This document shows, in pieces, positions 8,251 through 15,076 of a stretch of 48,653 nucleotides of DNA. Position 1 is the stretch's first letter; each line of letters begins with the position of its first letter. The stretch covers positions 1-48,653 of the IMG/VR virus record IMGVR_UViG_3300025154_000144. The stretch is one strand, 5' to 3'. The position numbers were made by a program, and so were the translations under genes. Source of the DNA: a virus. The notes under the pieces were generated by a model that worked only from the letters and a program-made list of their open reading frames with translations, was not told where the DNA came from and did no database searches.

Positions 8251-8280
8251 AGATTCGCCTCACGCCCTACGGTCGTGCAA
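8251..8280. repeat. Dyad repeat CACG-N9-CGTG, copy 1
   Basis: A 30-base segment matching 8423-8452 at 23 of 30 positions. Both copies keep the inverted arms CACG and CGTG nine bases apart while the centre varies, as expected for a regulator binding site or RNA stem. This copy falls in the 5' leader of the predicted late transcript. Confidence 0.55.
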
Positions 8281-8301
8281 GATTCTCCTATCATTCCACA
8301 C

Positions 8302-8330
8302 ATATTAACATATGATGAGGGGTGTGTCAA
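8302..8330 (-). promoter_or_regulatory. Strong sigma70-type late promoter (leftward)
   Basis: On the minus strand a perfect -35 box TTGACA (8330-8325) is followed after exactly 17 bases by TAATAT (8307-8302). Transcription would start near 8295, ahead of the small terminase gene and the whole leftward late block. It is one of the closest matches to the bacterial consensus that I found in the window. Confidence 0.75.
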
Positions 8331-8367
8331 TGTGAAGTTTGGTGTAAGTAATCGACCTTAAGTCAGA

Positions 8368-8396
8368 CTTCTATACATATGACTCATACATATAAT
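8368..8396 (+). promoter_or_regulatory. Possible second early promoter (perfect -10, weak -35)
   Basis: A perfect TATAAT lies at 8391-8396 on the plus strand, but the hexamer 17 bases upstream (CTTCTA) is poor. A second dyad repeat starts 26 bases downstream. It could be an activator-dependent promoter; in such AT-rich DNA a lone TATAAT may also be chance. Confidence 0.3.
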
Positions 8397-8422
8397 TCTC
8401 ATAAGAATGGTAGGACTTGTGG

Positions 8423-8452
8423 AGATTTGCCCCACGTACTGCGTCCGTGCAA
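8423..8452. repeat. Dyad repeat CACG-N9-CGTG, copy 2
   Basis: Second copy of the 30-base repeat at 8251-8280, in the same orientation (23 of 30 identical). The CACG and CGTG arms and the trailing CAA are kept, and seven mostly central positions differ. Confidence 0.55.
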
Positions 8453-8508
8453 CTAAGAAGTGTCAGAGCCTCAGCTCCCTAACAGAGCCAATAGTCATAT
8501 GATTTGTT

Positions 8509-8533
8509 GCTATATTAAATTAATGAATACAGC
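8509..8533. repeat. 25-bp palindromic element, copy 3
   Basis: This copy sits in the divergent control region, far from any stop codon, between the late and early promoters. All invariant positions of the family are kept. Confidence 0.85.
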
Positions 8534-8552
8534 AAATAATTATACAGTGAAT

Positions 8553-8570
8553 GTGAATTCACCAATTGGT
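8553..8570. promoter_or_regulatory. Overlapping palindromes upstream of the early promoter
   Basis: Two perfect 10-bp palindromes, GTGAATTCAC (8553-8562) and ACCAATTGGT (8561-8570), overlap by two bases about 105 bases upstream of the early -35 box. They are candidate binding sites for a regulator or host factor; there is no direct evidence of function. The rest of 8571-8675 shows no gene. Confidence 0.35.
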
Positions 8571-8675
8571 ACATATAACAAAACATACCCACAGCATATC
8601 TGATCCGGTAGAGGTATGGGCCACTGGTCAATCCCCCATTACCCCACCCTGTTCCAGGGCAACGGATGATTTATA

Positions 8676-8704
8676 TTGCAATGTCCATTCATGTGTGTTA
8701 CAAT
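8676..8704 (+). promoter_or_regulatory. Early sigma70-type promoter (rightward)
   Basis: TTGCAA (8676-8681), a 17-base spacer, then TACAAT (8699-8704). The start would be near 8711, about 50 bases before the first early gene. Together with the leftward promoter at 8302-8330 it defines a divergent control region. Confidence 0.65.
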
Positions 8705-8763
8705 TCATTTAATAATTGAGGACATACCCAACAACGGGTGAACATTTAACATGGGGGAATAAC

Positions 8764-8943
8764 ATGAAAGAATTAAACGAAGAGCATCCGTGTACCACAG
8801 TCGGAGAATTGAAAAAGTTGATTCAGGACCTGCCTGATGATTGGATATTAGTTGTTCCTAATATGGAAGCCGATGCAAGGAGTATTACACATATTAATTC
8901 ATATTGGCATGGTGCATTAACATTTGAATGGGATAGGGATTAA
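8764..8943 (+). CDS. Small early protein, unknown
   Basis: 59 aa from ATG 8764, chosen because GGGGGAA lies just upstream; a longer frame from a TTG at 8716 has no ribosome site. The sequence TVGELKKLIQDLPDDWILVV is a pattern seen in many small phage early proteins (a helix followed by a beta strand), without assigned function. It is the first gene behind the rightward promoter and therefore probably expressed at once after infection. Confidence 0.65.
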   Translation: MKELNEEHPCTTVGELKKLIQDLPDDWILVVPNMEADARSITHINSYWHGALTFEWDRD

Positions 8944-8960
8944 TTAGCGTGTAAGGATTT

Positions 8961-8985
8961 GATGCACCCCGATATGAGGTGCATC
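8961..8985 (+). other. Intergenic hairpin
   Basis: GATGCACC and GGTGCATC form a perfect 8-bp stem around a 9-base loop. There is no U-run after it, so it is not a canonical terminator. It may stabilise or process the early mRNA upstream of the next gene. Confidence 0.5.
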
Positions 8986-9016
8986 ATAACGAACATTAAA
9001 TTCAGGAGATACTGCC

Positions 9017-9391
9017 ATGAACAACAATACAATCACAGTTGAATTTAAAACATCAATGAATGAAGATGCGAAGAAAGCCGGCGACATCAAAACAGTGAAG
9101 TTTATCGTCATGTTTGAAGGTGTATCAGATGACATTATCAGGAAAGCTGCCATTAAGAATCAAATCATTGGATGGCAATCACAAATACGTACACATTGGG
9201 ATGAATTTAGCAAAGGTGAGTTACCTGAAGTGGTTACATTTGGGCAACCCCTATTTGCCTCTACATCCAGGCGAACAGTTACACGGCCACCGACAGATGC
9301 TGAGATTCAGACTCAAGCCGTGAATATGTTTAAGGGGAAGTCACCGGAACAGATTATGTATTTTGTGCAGAATGGGAAGTTTGAGGAATAA
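9017..9391 (+). CDS. Early protein, unknown
   Basis: 124 aa, start supported by AGGAGAT upstream. It begins with a beta-strand-like segment (NTITVEFKTS), continues with a conserved-looking region FEGVSDDIIRKAAIKNQIIG, and ends with a helical tail. No known family or motif is recognised. It is the second gene of the early block. Confidence 0.6.
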   Translation: MNNNTITVEFKTSMNEDAKKAGDIKTVKFIVMFEGVSDDIIRKAAIKNQIIGWQSQIRTHWDEFSKGELPEVVTFGQPLFASTSRRTVTRPPTDAEIQTQAVNMFKGKSPEQIMYFVQNGKFEE

Positions 9392-9407
9392 CATCTGAAT
9401 AAGCCCT

Positions 9408-9431
9408 GGACAGGATGAAATACTCCTGTCC
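9408..9431 (+). other. Intergenic hairpin
   Basis: GGACAGGA pairs perfectly with TCCTGTCC around an 8-base loop, just upstream of the AGGAGAG ribosome site of the next gene. No U-run follows, so it is more likely an mRNA stability or translation element than a terminator. Confidence 0.5.
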
Positions 9432-9448
9432 TTCATTAGGAGAGAGTT

Positions 9449-9670
9449 ATGTCTAACACAATGATTGTTGAGTTTGCTCACCGACGTATTCATGAATTGC
9501 ATGAGGAAATAAGAGATATGGAGAACATCATTAAGGAATACACTCCTCATGAAGATGATGTTATAAGTATCAGAGAAAGGCACGTAGTGCCTGTGAATGG
9601 AATTGGATGGAAAAATGGTGTGTGTATCATTTTGTTGCCGTGGGACAATATGTCATGCTCTCTCCCGTAA
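9449..9670 (+). CDS. Small early protein, unknown
   Basis: 73 aa with a good ribosome site (AGGAGAG). The first half is a charged helix (AHRRIHELHEEIRDMENIIK) suited to a coiled coil; the second half has Val, Trp and Cys residues with no recognised pattern. It lies before a long AT-rich non-coding stretch. Confidence 0.5.
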   Translation: MSNTMIVEFAHRRIHELHEEIRDMENIIKEYTPHEDDVISIRERHVVPVNGIGWKNGVCIILLPWDNMSCSLP

Positions 9671-10090
9671 TTGTAAATGGATAAATTCATTAAATATAAT
9701 AATACAATAATTATATAAATAATATATATTAAAAATATAAAAAAAATTGATATATGAGATCCTACAGTATTATTTCATTAATTGTATTTATGTATTCATT
9801 ATTATGGGAGAGCGTAAACAATGAATGATCCAATGCCCACAAATCAATACACACAACACACAACACACTACGTGTTTGTATTCGTTTCCATTCACAGTCA
9901 GCTACACTGACATCTATGTTGAATTATTTAATTGTGAATTTTTGGATGTGATTGGCATGAAAATTGATTTGCAAATTGGCATGAATATTAAATTTGACAA
10001 AATCCCTCCCCCATGATAATATAACACAATAACAATTCAATTCCATTTATCCAAACACACACTACGTGTGACACCTTAAGGAGAAACATC
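9671..10090 (+). other. AT-rich non-coding stretch with two small hairpin repeats (possible origin)
   Basis: About 420 bases without a convincing gene. Bases 9671-9800 are almost pure A/T. A weak promoter-like pair TTGATA and TATTAT lies near 9748-9774 with a 15-base spacer. A 13-base repeat ACACACTACGTGT occurs at 9863-9875 and 10057-10069; each can fold into an ACAC/GTGT stem. A frame from 9821 (28 aa) or 9825 (63 aa) follows GGGAGAG, but its codons look unselected and it ends before the next gene's ribosome site. The composition would suit a replication origin or melting region; this is inference. Confidence 0.4.
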
Positions 10091-10615
10091 ATGGCTGGGG
10101 AGTTATTAGGGGTTAAGACAGGAAGAAGGATGTTAGAACAGGCAGATAATTTTCTTCTACGATATTTAGAAAAATATGGAGAAGTGGAAAATATTCCTGA
10201 ACATCTTCTTAAAGCAGTTGAAGATTTACGTATTAAAGGTAATATTCAAATTGAGAAGTTTACAAAAGAGCAAACTGTACAGCAGGAGAAGGAGAAAAAG
10301 ATAATTATTCAATCTAATTCAACTCCTTCAACAACTTCTTCAACTCCTAAAAAAGAATTAAATAACTGTGTGAAATTTCATCTTAAACCTTTCTTCAAGA
10401 GTAAGAAAAGATTGGCCAGGATTGCTGAAGATTCTTCAGGTGTTTGGTGGACTAATGAAGCACGAGATTTGAGAGATGTAGGAGGTTGGAAGATAATAGG
10501 TAGTTATGATGAACTTCTTCAATATAAGAAAGATGCTGAAGATATTACTGATATCAAACTTAAATTTGTAGGTGTTAATAGATTTGGTTTGGAAACTAAT
10601 GAGGAAATAGTATAA
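10091..10615 (+). CDS. Early protein, unknown, two domains
   Basis: 174 aa with AAGGAG upstream. Residues 1-60 look helical, about 60-90 form a Lys/Glu then Ser/Thr/Pro-rich linker, and the C-terminal 80 residues contain a compact region with VWWTNEARDLRDVGGWK. The stop overlaps the start of the next gene (TAATG), implying coupled translation. Codon use is strongly AT-ended compared with later replication genes. No family recognised. Confidence 0.6.
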   Translation: MAGELLGVKTGRRMLEQADNFLLRYLEKYGEVENIPEHLLKAVEDLRIKGNIQIEKFTKEQTVQQEKEKKIIIQSNSTPSTTSSTPKKELNNCVKFHLKPFFKSKKRLARIAEDSSGVWWTNEARDLRDVGGWKIIGSYDELLQYKKDAEDITDIKLKFVGVNRFGLETNEEIV

Positions 10616-10974
10616 TGACAGAACGTGTTAGAAGTAAAGCAAGTAAGAACAAAGCAAAGTTAAGAAGATTAGTTAAACGAGAACAAAAGTTTAAGGAAAA
10701 GATGCAAGATGAACCAGAACAAAATCATAATGTAACATGGTTTGTTATAGATAATCAAACTAAGGAAATTATAGGAATTGTAGCCTTTTTGATTTATGAT
10801 GGAAGTTTTTGGTTTAACAAGAAATTAACAAATGCATTAACAGGAGATAGGAAATTTCACTATAATAATAATAATAATGGGTGGAAAAAAGTTGCTGGAG
10901 GTATGCCTATATTAATGCAGCAGGCTGTACAGTTTAATTTTGATCTTCAAATTATTAAAGGAGAATTCAAATGA
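10615..10974 (+). CDS. Early protein, unknown, basic N-terminus
   Basis: 119 aa. The first 35 residues are very basic and helical (RSKASKNKAKLRRLVKREQK), which could bind nucleic acid. A beta-like region follows. A run of five Asn residues is encoded by an AAT microsatellite near 10861-10880, a potential slippage site. The gene overlaps both neighbours by a few bases. No family is recognised. Confidence 0.55.
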   Translation: MTERVRSKASKNKAKLRRLVKREQKFKEKMQDEPEQNHNVTWFVIDNQTKEIIGIVAFLIYDGSFWFNKKLTNALTGDRKFHYNNNNNGWKKVAGGMPILMQQAVQFNFDLQIIKGEFK

Positions 10975-11207
10975 ATAACCCCAACTACACCAATGCCCTA
11001 AACAAACTAGTCACCAAAGGTGACACTGGTGGACCACAAGTCAACACCATCAAAGAAATTCTTAAGTTGTGGGCAGCCCTAACTGTAATTGCCGTGGTTA
11101 TCCTCACCTGTATTTACTCCCTCCTGATTGAAATAAGTGAACCAGGCACCACTGGACGCACCCTGAAGGTAGTATTGGTAACTGGGTGGGAATGGTTGCT
11201 GCATTAA
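10971..11207 (+). CDS. Small single-pass membrane protein
   Basis: 78 aa. A hydrophilic N-terminus (about 1-30) is followed by one transmembrane segment (about residues 32-55, LWAALTVIAVVILTCIYSLL) and a short C-terminal part. Its start overlaps the previous gene's end (ATGA). Early single-pass phage proteins sometimes alter the host membrane or exclude other phages, but nothing specific is visible here. Its stop codon lies inside a copy of the 25-bp palindrome. Confidence 0.55.
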   Translation: MNNPNYTNALNKLVTKGDTGGPQVNTIKEILKLWAALTVIAVVILTCIYSLLIEISEPGTTGRTLKVVLVTGWEWLLH

Positions 11208-11222
11208 TTAATTTAATGTAGC
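11198..11222. repeat. 25-bp palindromic element, copy 4
   Basis: Overlaps the last two codons and the stop (TAA) of the single-pass membrane protein gene. All invariant positions of the family are present. Confidence 0.85.
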
Positions 11223-11230
11223 AAATTCTC

Positions 11231-11245
11231 GTCAGCAAAGCTGAC
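11231..11245 (+). other. Small intergenic hairpin
   Basis: GTCAGC and GCTGAC form a 6-bp stem around AAA, nine bases after palindromic element copy 4. There is no U-run. It may be an mRNA processing or stability element. Confidence 0.35.
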
Positions 11246-11307
11246 TCACGATGCAGTTTGAGTAGACTGATTCACCCTTATCAACAAGTAACTTAATGAG
11301 GTGTAGT

Positions 11308-11514
11308 ATGACTTATGTATCTCCGAATTTTAAGACAAAAAAAGCTCTGAAGGAAGCTCTCACGAATGGACAAGAGGTCAGTGTATTCAATCCAGGTCTT
11401 GGCACCATTCCTATCAACGGAACTGTATATCTTGAAGGACCCCATTATCCTCAACCACACAAGTGGTATGCACAAGGCATTATGAAGGATGGAAAATTGG
11501 TGAAGGTGAAGTAG
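11308..11514 (+). CDS. Conserved small phage protein, unknown
   Basis: 68 aa from ATG 11308, preceded by GAGGTG. The pattern YVSPNFKTKKALKEAL, then VFNPGLG and EGPHYPQPHKWYA, is one I recognise as a widespread small early phage protein with no assigned function. The upstream in-frame ATG at 11296 would put the ribosome site inside the gene, so I reject it. Confidence 0.7.
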   Translation: MTYVSPNFKTKKALKEALTNGQEVSVFNPGLGTIPINGTVYLEGPHYPQPHKWYAQGIMKDGKLVKVK

Positions 11515-11562
11515 ATGAACCTTACAGCATAAGCTGCCCACATTCAACTAAAGGTAATCAGG

Positions 11563-11775
11563 ATGTGTTTGAACCCAAAGAAACTAAAAATAAGCCCTAA
11601 GCGACTCACCAGTATACTGAAGTCTCAGGAAGAATTCTCACATCGTCTCCGCCAATCCAATTGGTCTTCACCCACTGCTGATGTGATGTTCAGATTGGCA
11701 GCACTGGCTGCATTCACCGTGGAGAGGTCTGATCGTCAGATATTCAACTTGGCTAAACTTAACGAGGGGAGATAA
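11563..11775 (+). CDS. Small early protein, unknown
   Basis: 70 aa, weak ribosome site (AAGGTAAT). Basic, with a helical middle (SQEEFSHRLRQSNW) and a second helix rich in Ala (VMFRLAALAAFTVERSDRQI). The stop is two bases before the next start. No family recognised. Confidence 0.5.
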   Translation: MCLNPKKLKISPKRLTSILKSQEEFSHRLRQSNWSSPTADVMFRLAALAAFTVERSDRQIFNLAKLNEGR

Positions 11776-11777
11776 CA

Positions 11778-12128
11778 ATGTCTTTTATATTTACCAGCAA
11801 ACATACGATTAAGCAACCTTATGAACCGAAAGAATCAAATAATAAGTTTGTAAGACAATTAGCCAAAACAATTCTCAGAGCTATGACTATTAAAGAGGAA
11901 AGTTTTAATCATGAAGCAGCTAAATTAGAAACTGAATCAATTAATAGACGGGGCGAATTTTATGTCGATTATCAAGAATTCTATGAACTCAATGACTTAC
12001 AATCAATCCAGTTAGCCTGCAAAGAAACTGAATTGCCTGAAGAATTTGCTTATCCAATTTATCTTTCCTTCCGCTGGGGGAATGACGTAGCTGAGTGGGC
12101 TAAAGATATGTTAGGAAAAGAAGAATAA
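11778..12128 (+). CDS. Early protein, unknown
   Basis: 116 aa with a GAGGGGAGA-type ribosome site in the end of the previous gene. Charged and mixed helix/strand; the C-terminal part (PIYLSFRWGNDVAEWAKDML) has several aromatic residues. No motif recognised. It is followed by a 180-base gap holding a long hairpin. Confidence 0.55.
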   Translation: MSFIFTSKHTIKQPYEPKESNNKFVRQLAKTILRAMTIKEESFNHEAAKLETESINRRGEFYVDYQEFYELNDLQSIQLACKETELPEEFAYPIYLSFRWGNDVAEWAKDMLGKEE

Positions 12129-12208
12129 TTTCTCCCTGCTCCTCAGCAACTCAACTCACCCTACGGGTGTTCGGGTGCTTGGTTGGGTTGTTGTAGAGTG
12201 TGGAGAAA

Positions 12209-12275
12209 GGCAATCCCTAAGGGACAATTTAATACTGCCGGGAATCATTATTACATAACGCCCTTGGGGATTGCC
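12209..12275 (+). other. Long structured leader hairpin
   Basis: Bases 12209-12223 (GGCAATCCCTAAGGG) pair with 12261-12275 (CCCTTGGGGATTGCC) in 14 of 15 positions plus one G-U pair, around a 37-base loop. It ends about 30 bases before the start of the next gene. It is too open-looped for a terminator and has no U-run; a cis-regulatory or processing structure is likely. Confidence 0.6.
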
Positions 12276-12307
12276 AACTATACTTTACTTAAAAGGAGGA
12301 GAACATT

Positions 12308-12508
12308 ATGAAAAGTTGTTTATATTGTACTCATCATAAAATGCTTGATACTGGTAGGATAGGTGATATTCAATGTTGTAATCCTGAAGGAAAACCAAAA
12401 ATCAGAATTACAATAACCAGAGAAAAAATTGACTTAAACCGTTTTAATATTAAAGATTTAGAAAAAGAAGTCTGTAATGTTTATCAACCTCTCAACAATA
12501 AGGAATAG
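12308..12508 (+). CDS. Small Cys-rich (zinc-binding?) protein
   Basis: 66 aa behind a near-perfect AAGGAGGAG ribosome site. The arrangement SCLYCTHH, then QCCNPEG, then VCNVY gives five Cys and two His, suitable for one zinc. The family is common among small phage proteins without a clear role. The strong ribosome site and the long hairpin upstream suggest regulated, high expression. Confidence 0.6.
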   Translation: MKSCLYCTHHKMLDTGRIGDIQCCNPEGKPKIRITITREKIDLNRFNIKDLEKEVCNVYQPLNNKE

Positions 12509-12516
12509 GTATAATT

Positions 12517-13053
12517 ATGTCAAAACTGGAACAAATGAAAACGCGTGAAGCAACTCACGCACTCTCTACGAGAGTCGATGCTCGTTATCTTGCTACATTA
12601 ATGTTGTTCTGGCGTGACCAGCAATGTCTCCCCACCTCCATATCTGAACTTACCCGCCTCAGTTTGGAGTCCTTTGCTGAATTCCTCGTCTCTAACGAAA
12701 TGGTAGAATTCGTCGAAACTCACGAAGCTGCCCTTGAAATAATGGAAGGTCTAGGAATGAATCCTAAACGTGTCAATCCTAAGTATTTAGCCCAAGCCAT
12801 TCTTAAATCCTCCACTAATGTCAATCTGTCCTTCCTGAATAGTCCTGCTGTAGATCATAAACATAAACTTACAGTGCAGGAGACTGCGGGTGTCTCTTCC
12901 ATCGACGTCAGTAGGGTAATCTCGGCCATGCAGGAATCTGAAACCATATCTGCCTCAGATAGGGTACGAATGGCGCAGGAGCGTGCTGAAGAATTCACTC
13001 GAAGTCTTGGGGAAATTCCTACAGAAATCAAACCTGTTGATGAGGAGGAATAA
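12517..13053 (+). CDS. Early protein with ribbon-helix-helix-like start
   Basis: 178 aa. Residues about 18-60 (STRVDARYLATLMLFWRD, then ISELTRLSLESFAEFLV) have the strand-helix-helix look of ribbon-helix-helix DNA-binding proteins. The centre is helical (LEIMEGLGMNPKRV), and the C-terminus is acidic. If it binds DNA, it is a candidate regulator for the palindromes in this genome; that link is speculation. More GC-rich codon use than its neighbours. Confidence 0.5.
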   Translation: MSKLEQMKTREATHALSTRVDARYLATLMLFWRDQQCLPTSISELTRLSLESFAEFLVSNEMVEFVETHEAALEIMEGLGMNPKRVNPKYLAQAILKSSTNVNLSFLNSPAVDHKHKLTVQETAGVSSIDVSRVISAMQESETISASDRVRMAQERAEEFTRSLGEIPTEIKPVDEEE

Positions 13054-13057
13054 CCTT

Positions 13058-13294
13058 ATGAACATCTTTGAAAGTATTAAAAACTTCCTATCTTCTATAC
13101 TCTGTCCTCCTGAGATTAAAATTGGCTCTAAGTATATTTTAGATCCACATTTTGATCCATTTTATCCTTATCCTTTAATAGTAACAGTTTTAGACATCAA
13201 AGAAGGATGGATTTCATACAATTTTGAAGGGTGTTATGGAAGACCTGAAAGTGCTCCTATTAAAGATTTCTTATCAATCTATAAGGAATTATAA
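13058..13294 (+). CDS. Small protein, unknown
   Basis: 78 aa from ATG 13058, supported by GAGGAGGAA upstream; an earlier in-frame start inside the previous gene is unlikely. Begins with an amphipathic helix (FESIKNFLSSIL), then a beta-rich SH3-like pattern (IGSKYILDPHF, YPLIVTVLDIKEGWI). Function unknown. Confidence 0.6.
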   Translation: MNIFESIKNFLSSILCPPEIKIGSKYILDPHFDPFYPYPLIVTVLDIKEGWISYNFEGCYGRPESAPIKDFLSIYKEL

Positions 13295-13297
13295 TTC

Positions 13298-13453
13298 ATG
13301 GATATACTAAAAAAACTTCTAAGTAATAAAAATGCTGACAAACCTCATAATCCTGATAAATTGGTTAGGGAACCTACTAAGGCTCTCTGGACCTCTAAAG
13401 ACTTCTCTGATATTGGAGATAAGGTAAAGAAAATACTAAAAGGAGATAAGTAA
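13298..13453 (+). CDS. 51-aa protein, unknown
   Basis: A short open frame from ATG 13298 to TAA 13453, filling the gap between two genes with minimal spacing. It is Lys-rich (MDILKKLLSNKNADKP at the start, DKVKKILKGDK at the end). The ribosome site is weak (AAGGAAT). Support comes from tight packing and continued AT-ended codon bias. Confidence 0.5.
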   Translation: MDILKKLLSNKNADKPHNPDKLVREPTKALWTSKDFSDIGDKVKKILKGDK

Positions 13454-13454
13454 A

Positions 13455-13574
13455 ATGACTGAACAAGAAATTAGAAATGAAATTCTCAAAGACCTCTTAG
13501 AACTAGAACACCTATGTTCTACTTACATTTTACCTATAGCATTTATATGCTTAATTCTTCTACTCATTATTTAA
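13455..13574 (+). CDS. 39-aa membrane peptide
   Basis: Open frame from ATG 13455 to TAA 13574 with AAGGAGAT ten bases upstream. A charged N-terminal helix (TEQEIRNEILKDLLELEH) is followed by a single hydrophobic segment (YILPIAFICLILLLII). Placed one base after the previous stop. Probably a real single-pass membrane microprotein; role unknown. Confidence 0.5.
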   Translation: MTEQEIRNEILKDLLELEHLCSTYILPIAFICLILLLII

Positions 13575-13584
13575 AGGTGCTGAA

Positions 13585-13770
13585 ATGAAACTGTGCAAAA
13601 ATTGTCTATATTTATCCAAGTTGAAAAACTGTAACTACTTCACCCTGTACAAAGTTTTAGAACCTGTCAACGGTATACAAATCTCTGTCCCTCTCCATCC
13701 TTCAAACTCTAGGGGAAACGAAAGTTACTGCGGCGCTCGTGGACGTTGGTTTGCTTCGTTGAATAAATGA
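13585..13770 (+). CDS. Small Cys-rich protein
   Basis: 61 aa, AAGGTG ribosome site. A CxxC pair at the start (LCKNCLYL), then NCNYF and YCGARGRWF give four Cys that may hold a zinc ion; similar small phage proteins read NESYCGxxGRWFE. Its stop codon lies inside palindromic element copy 5. Confidence 0.6.
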   Translation: MKLCKNCLYLSKLKNCNYFTLYKVLEPVNGIQISVPLHPSNSRGNESYCGARGRWFASLNK

Positions 13771-13777
13771 ACATAGC
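13753..13777. repeat. 25-bp palindromic element, copy 5
   Basis: Overlaps the last six codons of the 61-aa gene and its stop. Position 4 is T rather than a purine, the only such exception; all other invariant positions are kept. Confidence 0.75.
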
Positions 13778-13812
13778 AACCCATTATTACTTAAATCTTA
13801 AAGGAGAAACAA

Positions 13813-14481
13813 ATGAATGATTTTAGAACTATGACGGAAGAACAATTACTAGCTTTGGACTATGATGAGAAACAGTTAATAGTTGACTTAGAATGTGCTC
13901 AGCAAGGACTACCTCTATTGCCTGAAAATCCAGGACCGAAACCGGAGGTTACCGCAGTAAAAGAGGACTCCTATGTGTATGAAGTTGCAGGAGTTGCAGT
14001 ACTGACTGTAGAAGAGGCCCACGAAATCCTTGCTTTTTTGGCTAAGTTCCCATTAGTGCAAAGACAATATTCTGGACCGAGCTATTATATAAACCCTTTG
14101 GAAAGCGATAGTTATAGTTATCCAAAGGTCACCAAAATCCCAACCTTCACCAAAGCCTTTCTCGAGCAGTCAAAGGACTTGATGAAACGCAATACTCAGA
14201 TATTAGCGGAGTGGGAGAAGAGGGAAAAGGAATACAAAAATGCCTTAGCTGACCGCAAGAGTATTATCTCCGAGCTGGAAGATCTTATTGAATCCGCCAG
14301 AGATAGCTACTACAAGCGGGAACAACTCCGCGACAAATTCCAGCGCTACCTCTCCTTGGCCAAGGGGGATCGGGAAGTTGCACTAAATTTCTTAAAAGCT
14401 GTTGAGTCTCTTTATGATTTTCCTGAACTGGAAGAAGAATTTCTTAATAACCAGGAGGTTTCAAATGAGTCCGCAAAATAA
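13813..14481 (+). CDS. Coiled-coil protein, unknown
   Basis: 222 aa behind AAAGGAGAAA. Residues about 110-190 form a long charged coiled coil (LMKRNTQILAEWEKREKEYK, then ALADRKSIISELEDLIESAR). The N-terminal 100 residues are mixed with a Tyr/Pro-rich patch. Its 3' end overlaps the next gene. I do not recognise the family. Confidence 0.6.
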   Translation: MNDFRTMTEEQLLALDYDEKQLIVDLECAQQGLPLLPENPGPKPEVTAVKEDSYVYEVAGVAVLTVEEAHEILAFLAKFPLVQRQYSGPSYYINPLESDSYSYPKVTKIPTFTKAFLEQSKDLMKRNTQILAEWEKREKEYKNALADRKSIISELEDLIESARDSYYKREQLRDKFQRYLSLAKGDREVALNFLKAVESLYDFPELEEEFLNNQEVSNESAK

Positions 14482-14824
14482 TTTCTGGACCCTTGACCCT
14501 ATAACTCACATAGTCATAACCCTACAACCTCAACTCCTATTAAATGCTCGTATTGCTGAACTAACTCGAGAGATATCTGAAAAAGAAATAGAGTTGATTA
14601 GGGCCAAGAATCTCCTACATTCCCTTAAATCACATTCTAGGGAGTCCCAAAAGTGCCAATTCATTGCTGAAGGCAGGGTGAAACACATCAGGAGAGGTCA
14701 TGAAGTAGTAGAAAACTCTCATCCAATCACAACTAAACCAACATGCAACAAGATTGTGAAGTACTTGGAAAACATGAGTGAAGTAGAACGTCTGAATTTC
14801 TTCAAAGACTCTGGCCTCCTATGA
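14465..14824 (+). CDS. Helical protein, unknown
   Basis: 119 aa from ATG 14465, which has a perfect AGGAGG eight bases upstream; this overlaps the end of the previous gene by 17 bases. Mostly helical (LLLNARIAELTREISEKEIE), with a basic middle and a C-terminal KYLENMSEVERLNFFKDSG motif. It ends in an ATGA overlap with the next gene. Confidence 0.55.
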   Translation: MSPQNNFWTLDPITHIVITLQPQLLLNARIAELTREISEKEIELIRAKNLLHSLKSHSRESQKCQFIAEGRVKHIRRGHEVVENSHPITTKPTCNKIVKYLENMSEVERLNFFKDSGLL

Positions 14825-15075
14825 GACCTTTCAATCCTTTCTGCCCGCACTGTGGCACGTTCCGAAATCTACAAAACACTTCAGTGGTGAAGAAGTATGC
14901 TAAGTCTGGAGAAGTCTATGATTGCTTATATTATATTTGTAAAAGTTGTCAAACTAAGCGAACTATTGAACAACGTAATAAGAAGAAATCAGTTGCTGAA
15001 CTCACCGATATGTACAATTGGCACTTAAAAATGTCTGAATTGTATCGTAAGGAAATTCTGCATAGGAGAGAATAA
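14821..15075 (+). CDS. Zinc-ribbon protein
   Basis: 84 aa. A clear zinc-ribbon pair, FCPHCGTF near residue 9 and YICKSCQTKR near residue 41, followed by a basic helix. Such proteins may bind nucleic acid or act as small adaptors. Start overlaps the previous stop (ATGA), so translation is probably coupled. Confidence 0.65.
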   Translation: MRPFNPFCPHCGTFRNLQNTSVVKKYAKSGEVYDCLYYICKSCQTKRTIEQRNKKKSVAELTDMYNWHLKMSELYRKEILHRRE

Positions 15076-15076
15076 A

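Noticed and set aside
7971-8330. 119-aa minus-strand frame overlapping the small terminase start
   Set aside because: It runs through the promoter and leader and is a shadow in another frame of the terminase gene; no ribosome site.
8553-8570. Restriction-site clusters (GAATTC, CAATTG) as deliberate cloning marks
   Set aside because: They are parts of natural 10-bp palindromes in an AT-rich regulatory region, with no vector sequence around.
9821-10016. Open frames of 28 aa (from 9821) and 63 aa (from 9825)
   Set aside because: A GGGAGAG site lies upstream, but the residues look like translated AC-rich and AT-rich repeats, and the overlapping frames compete. I left it inside the non-coding description.
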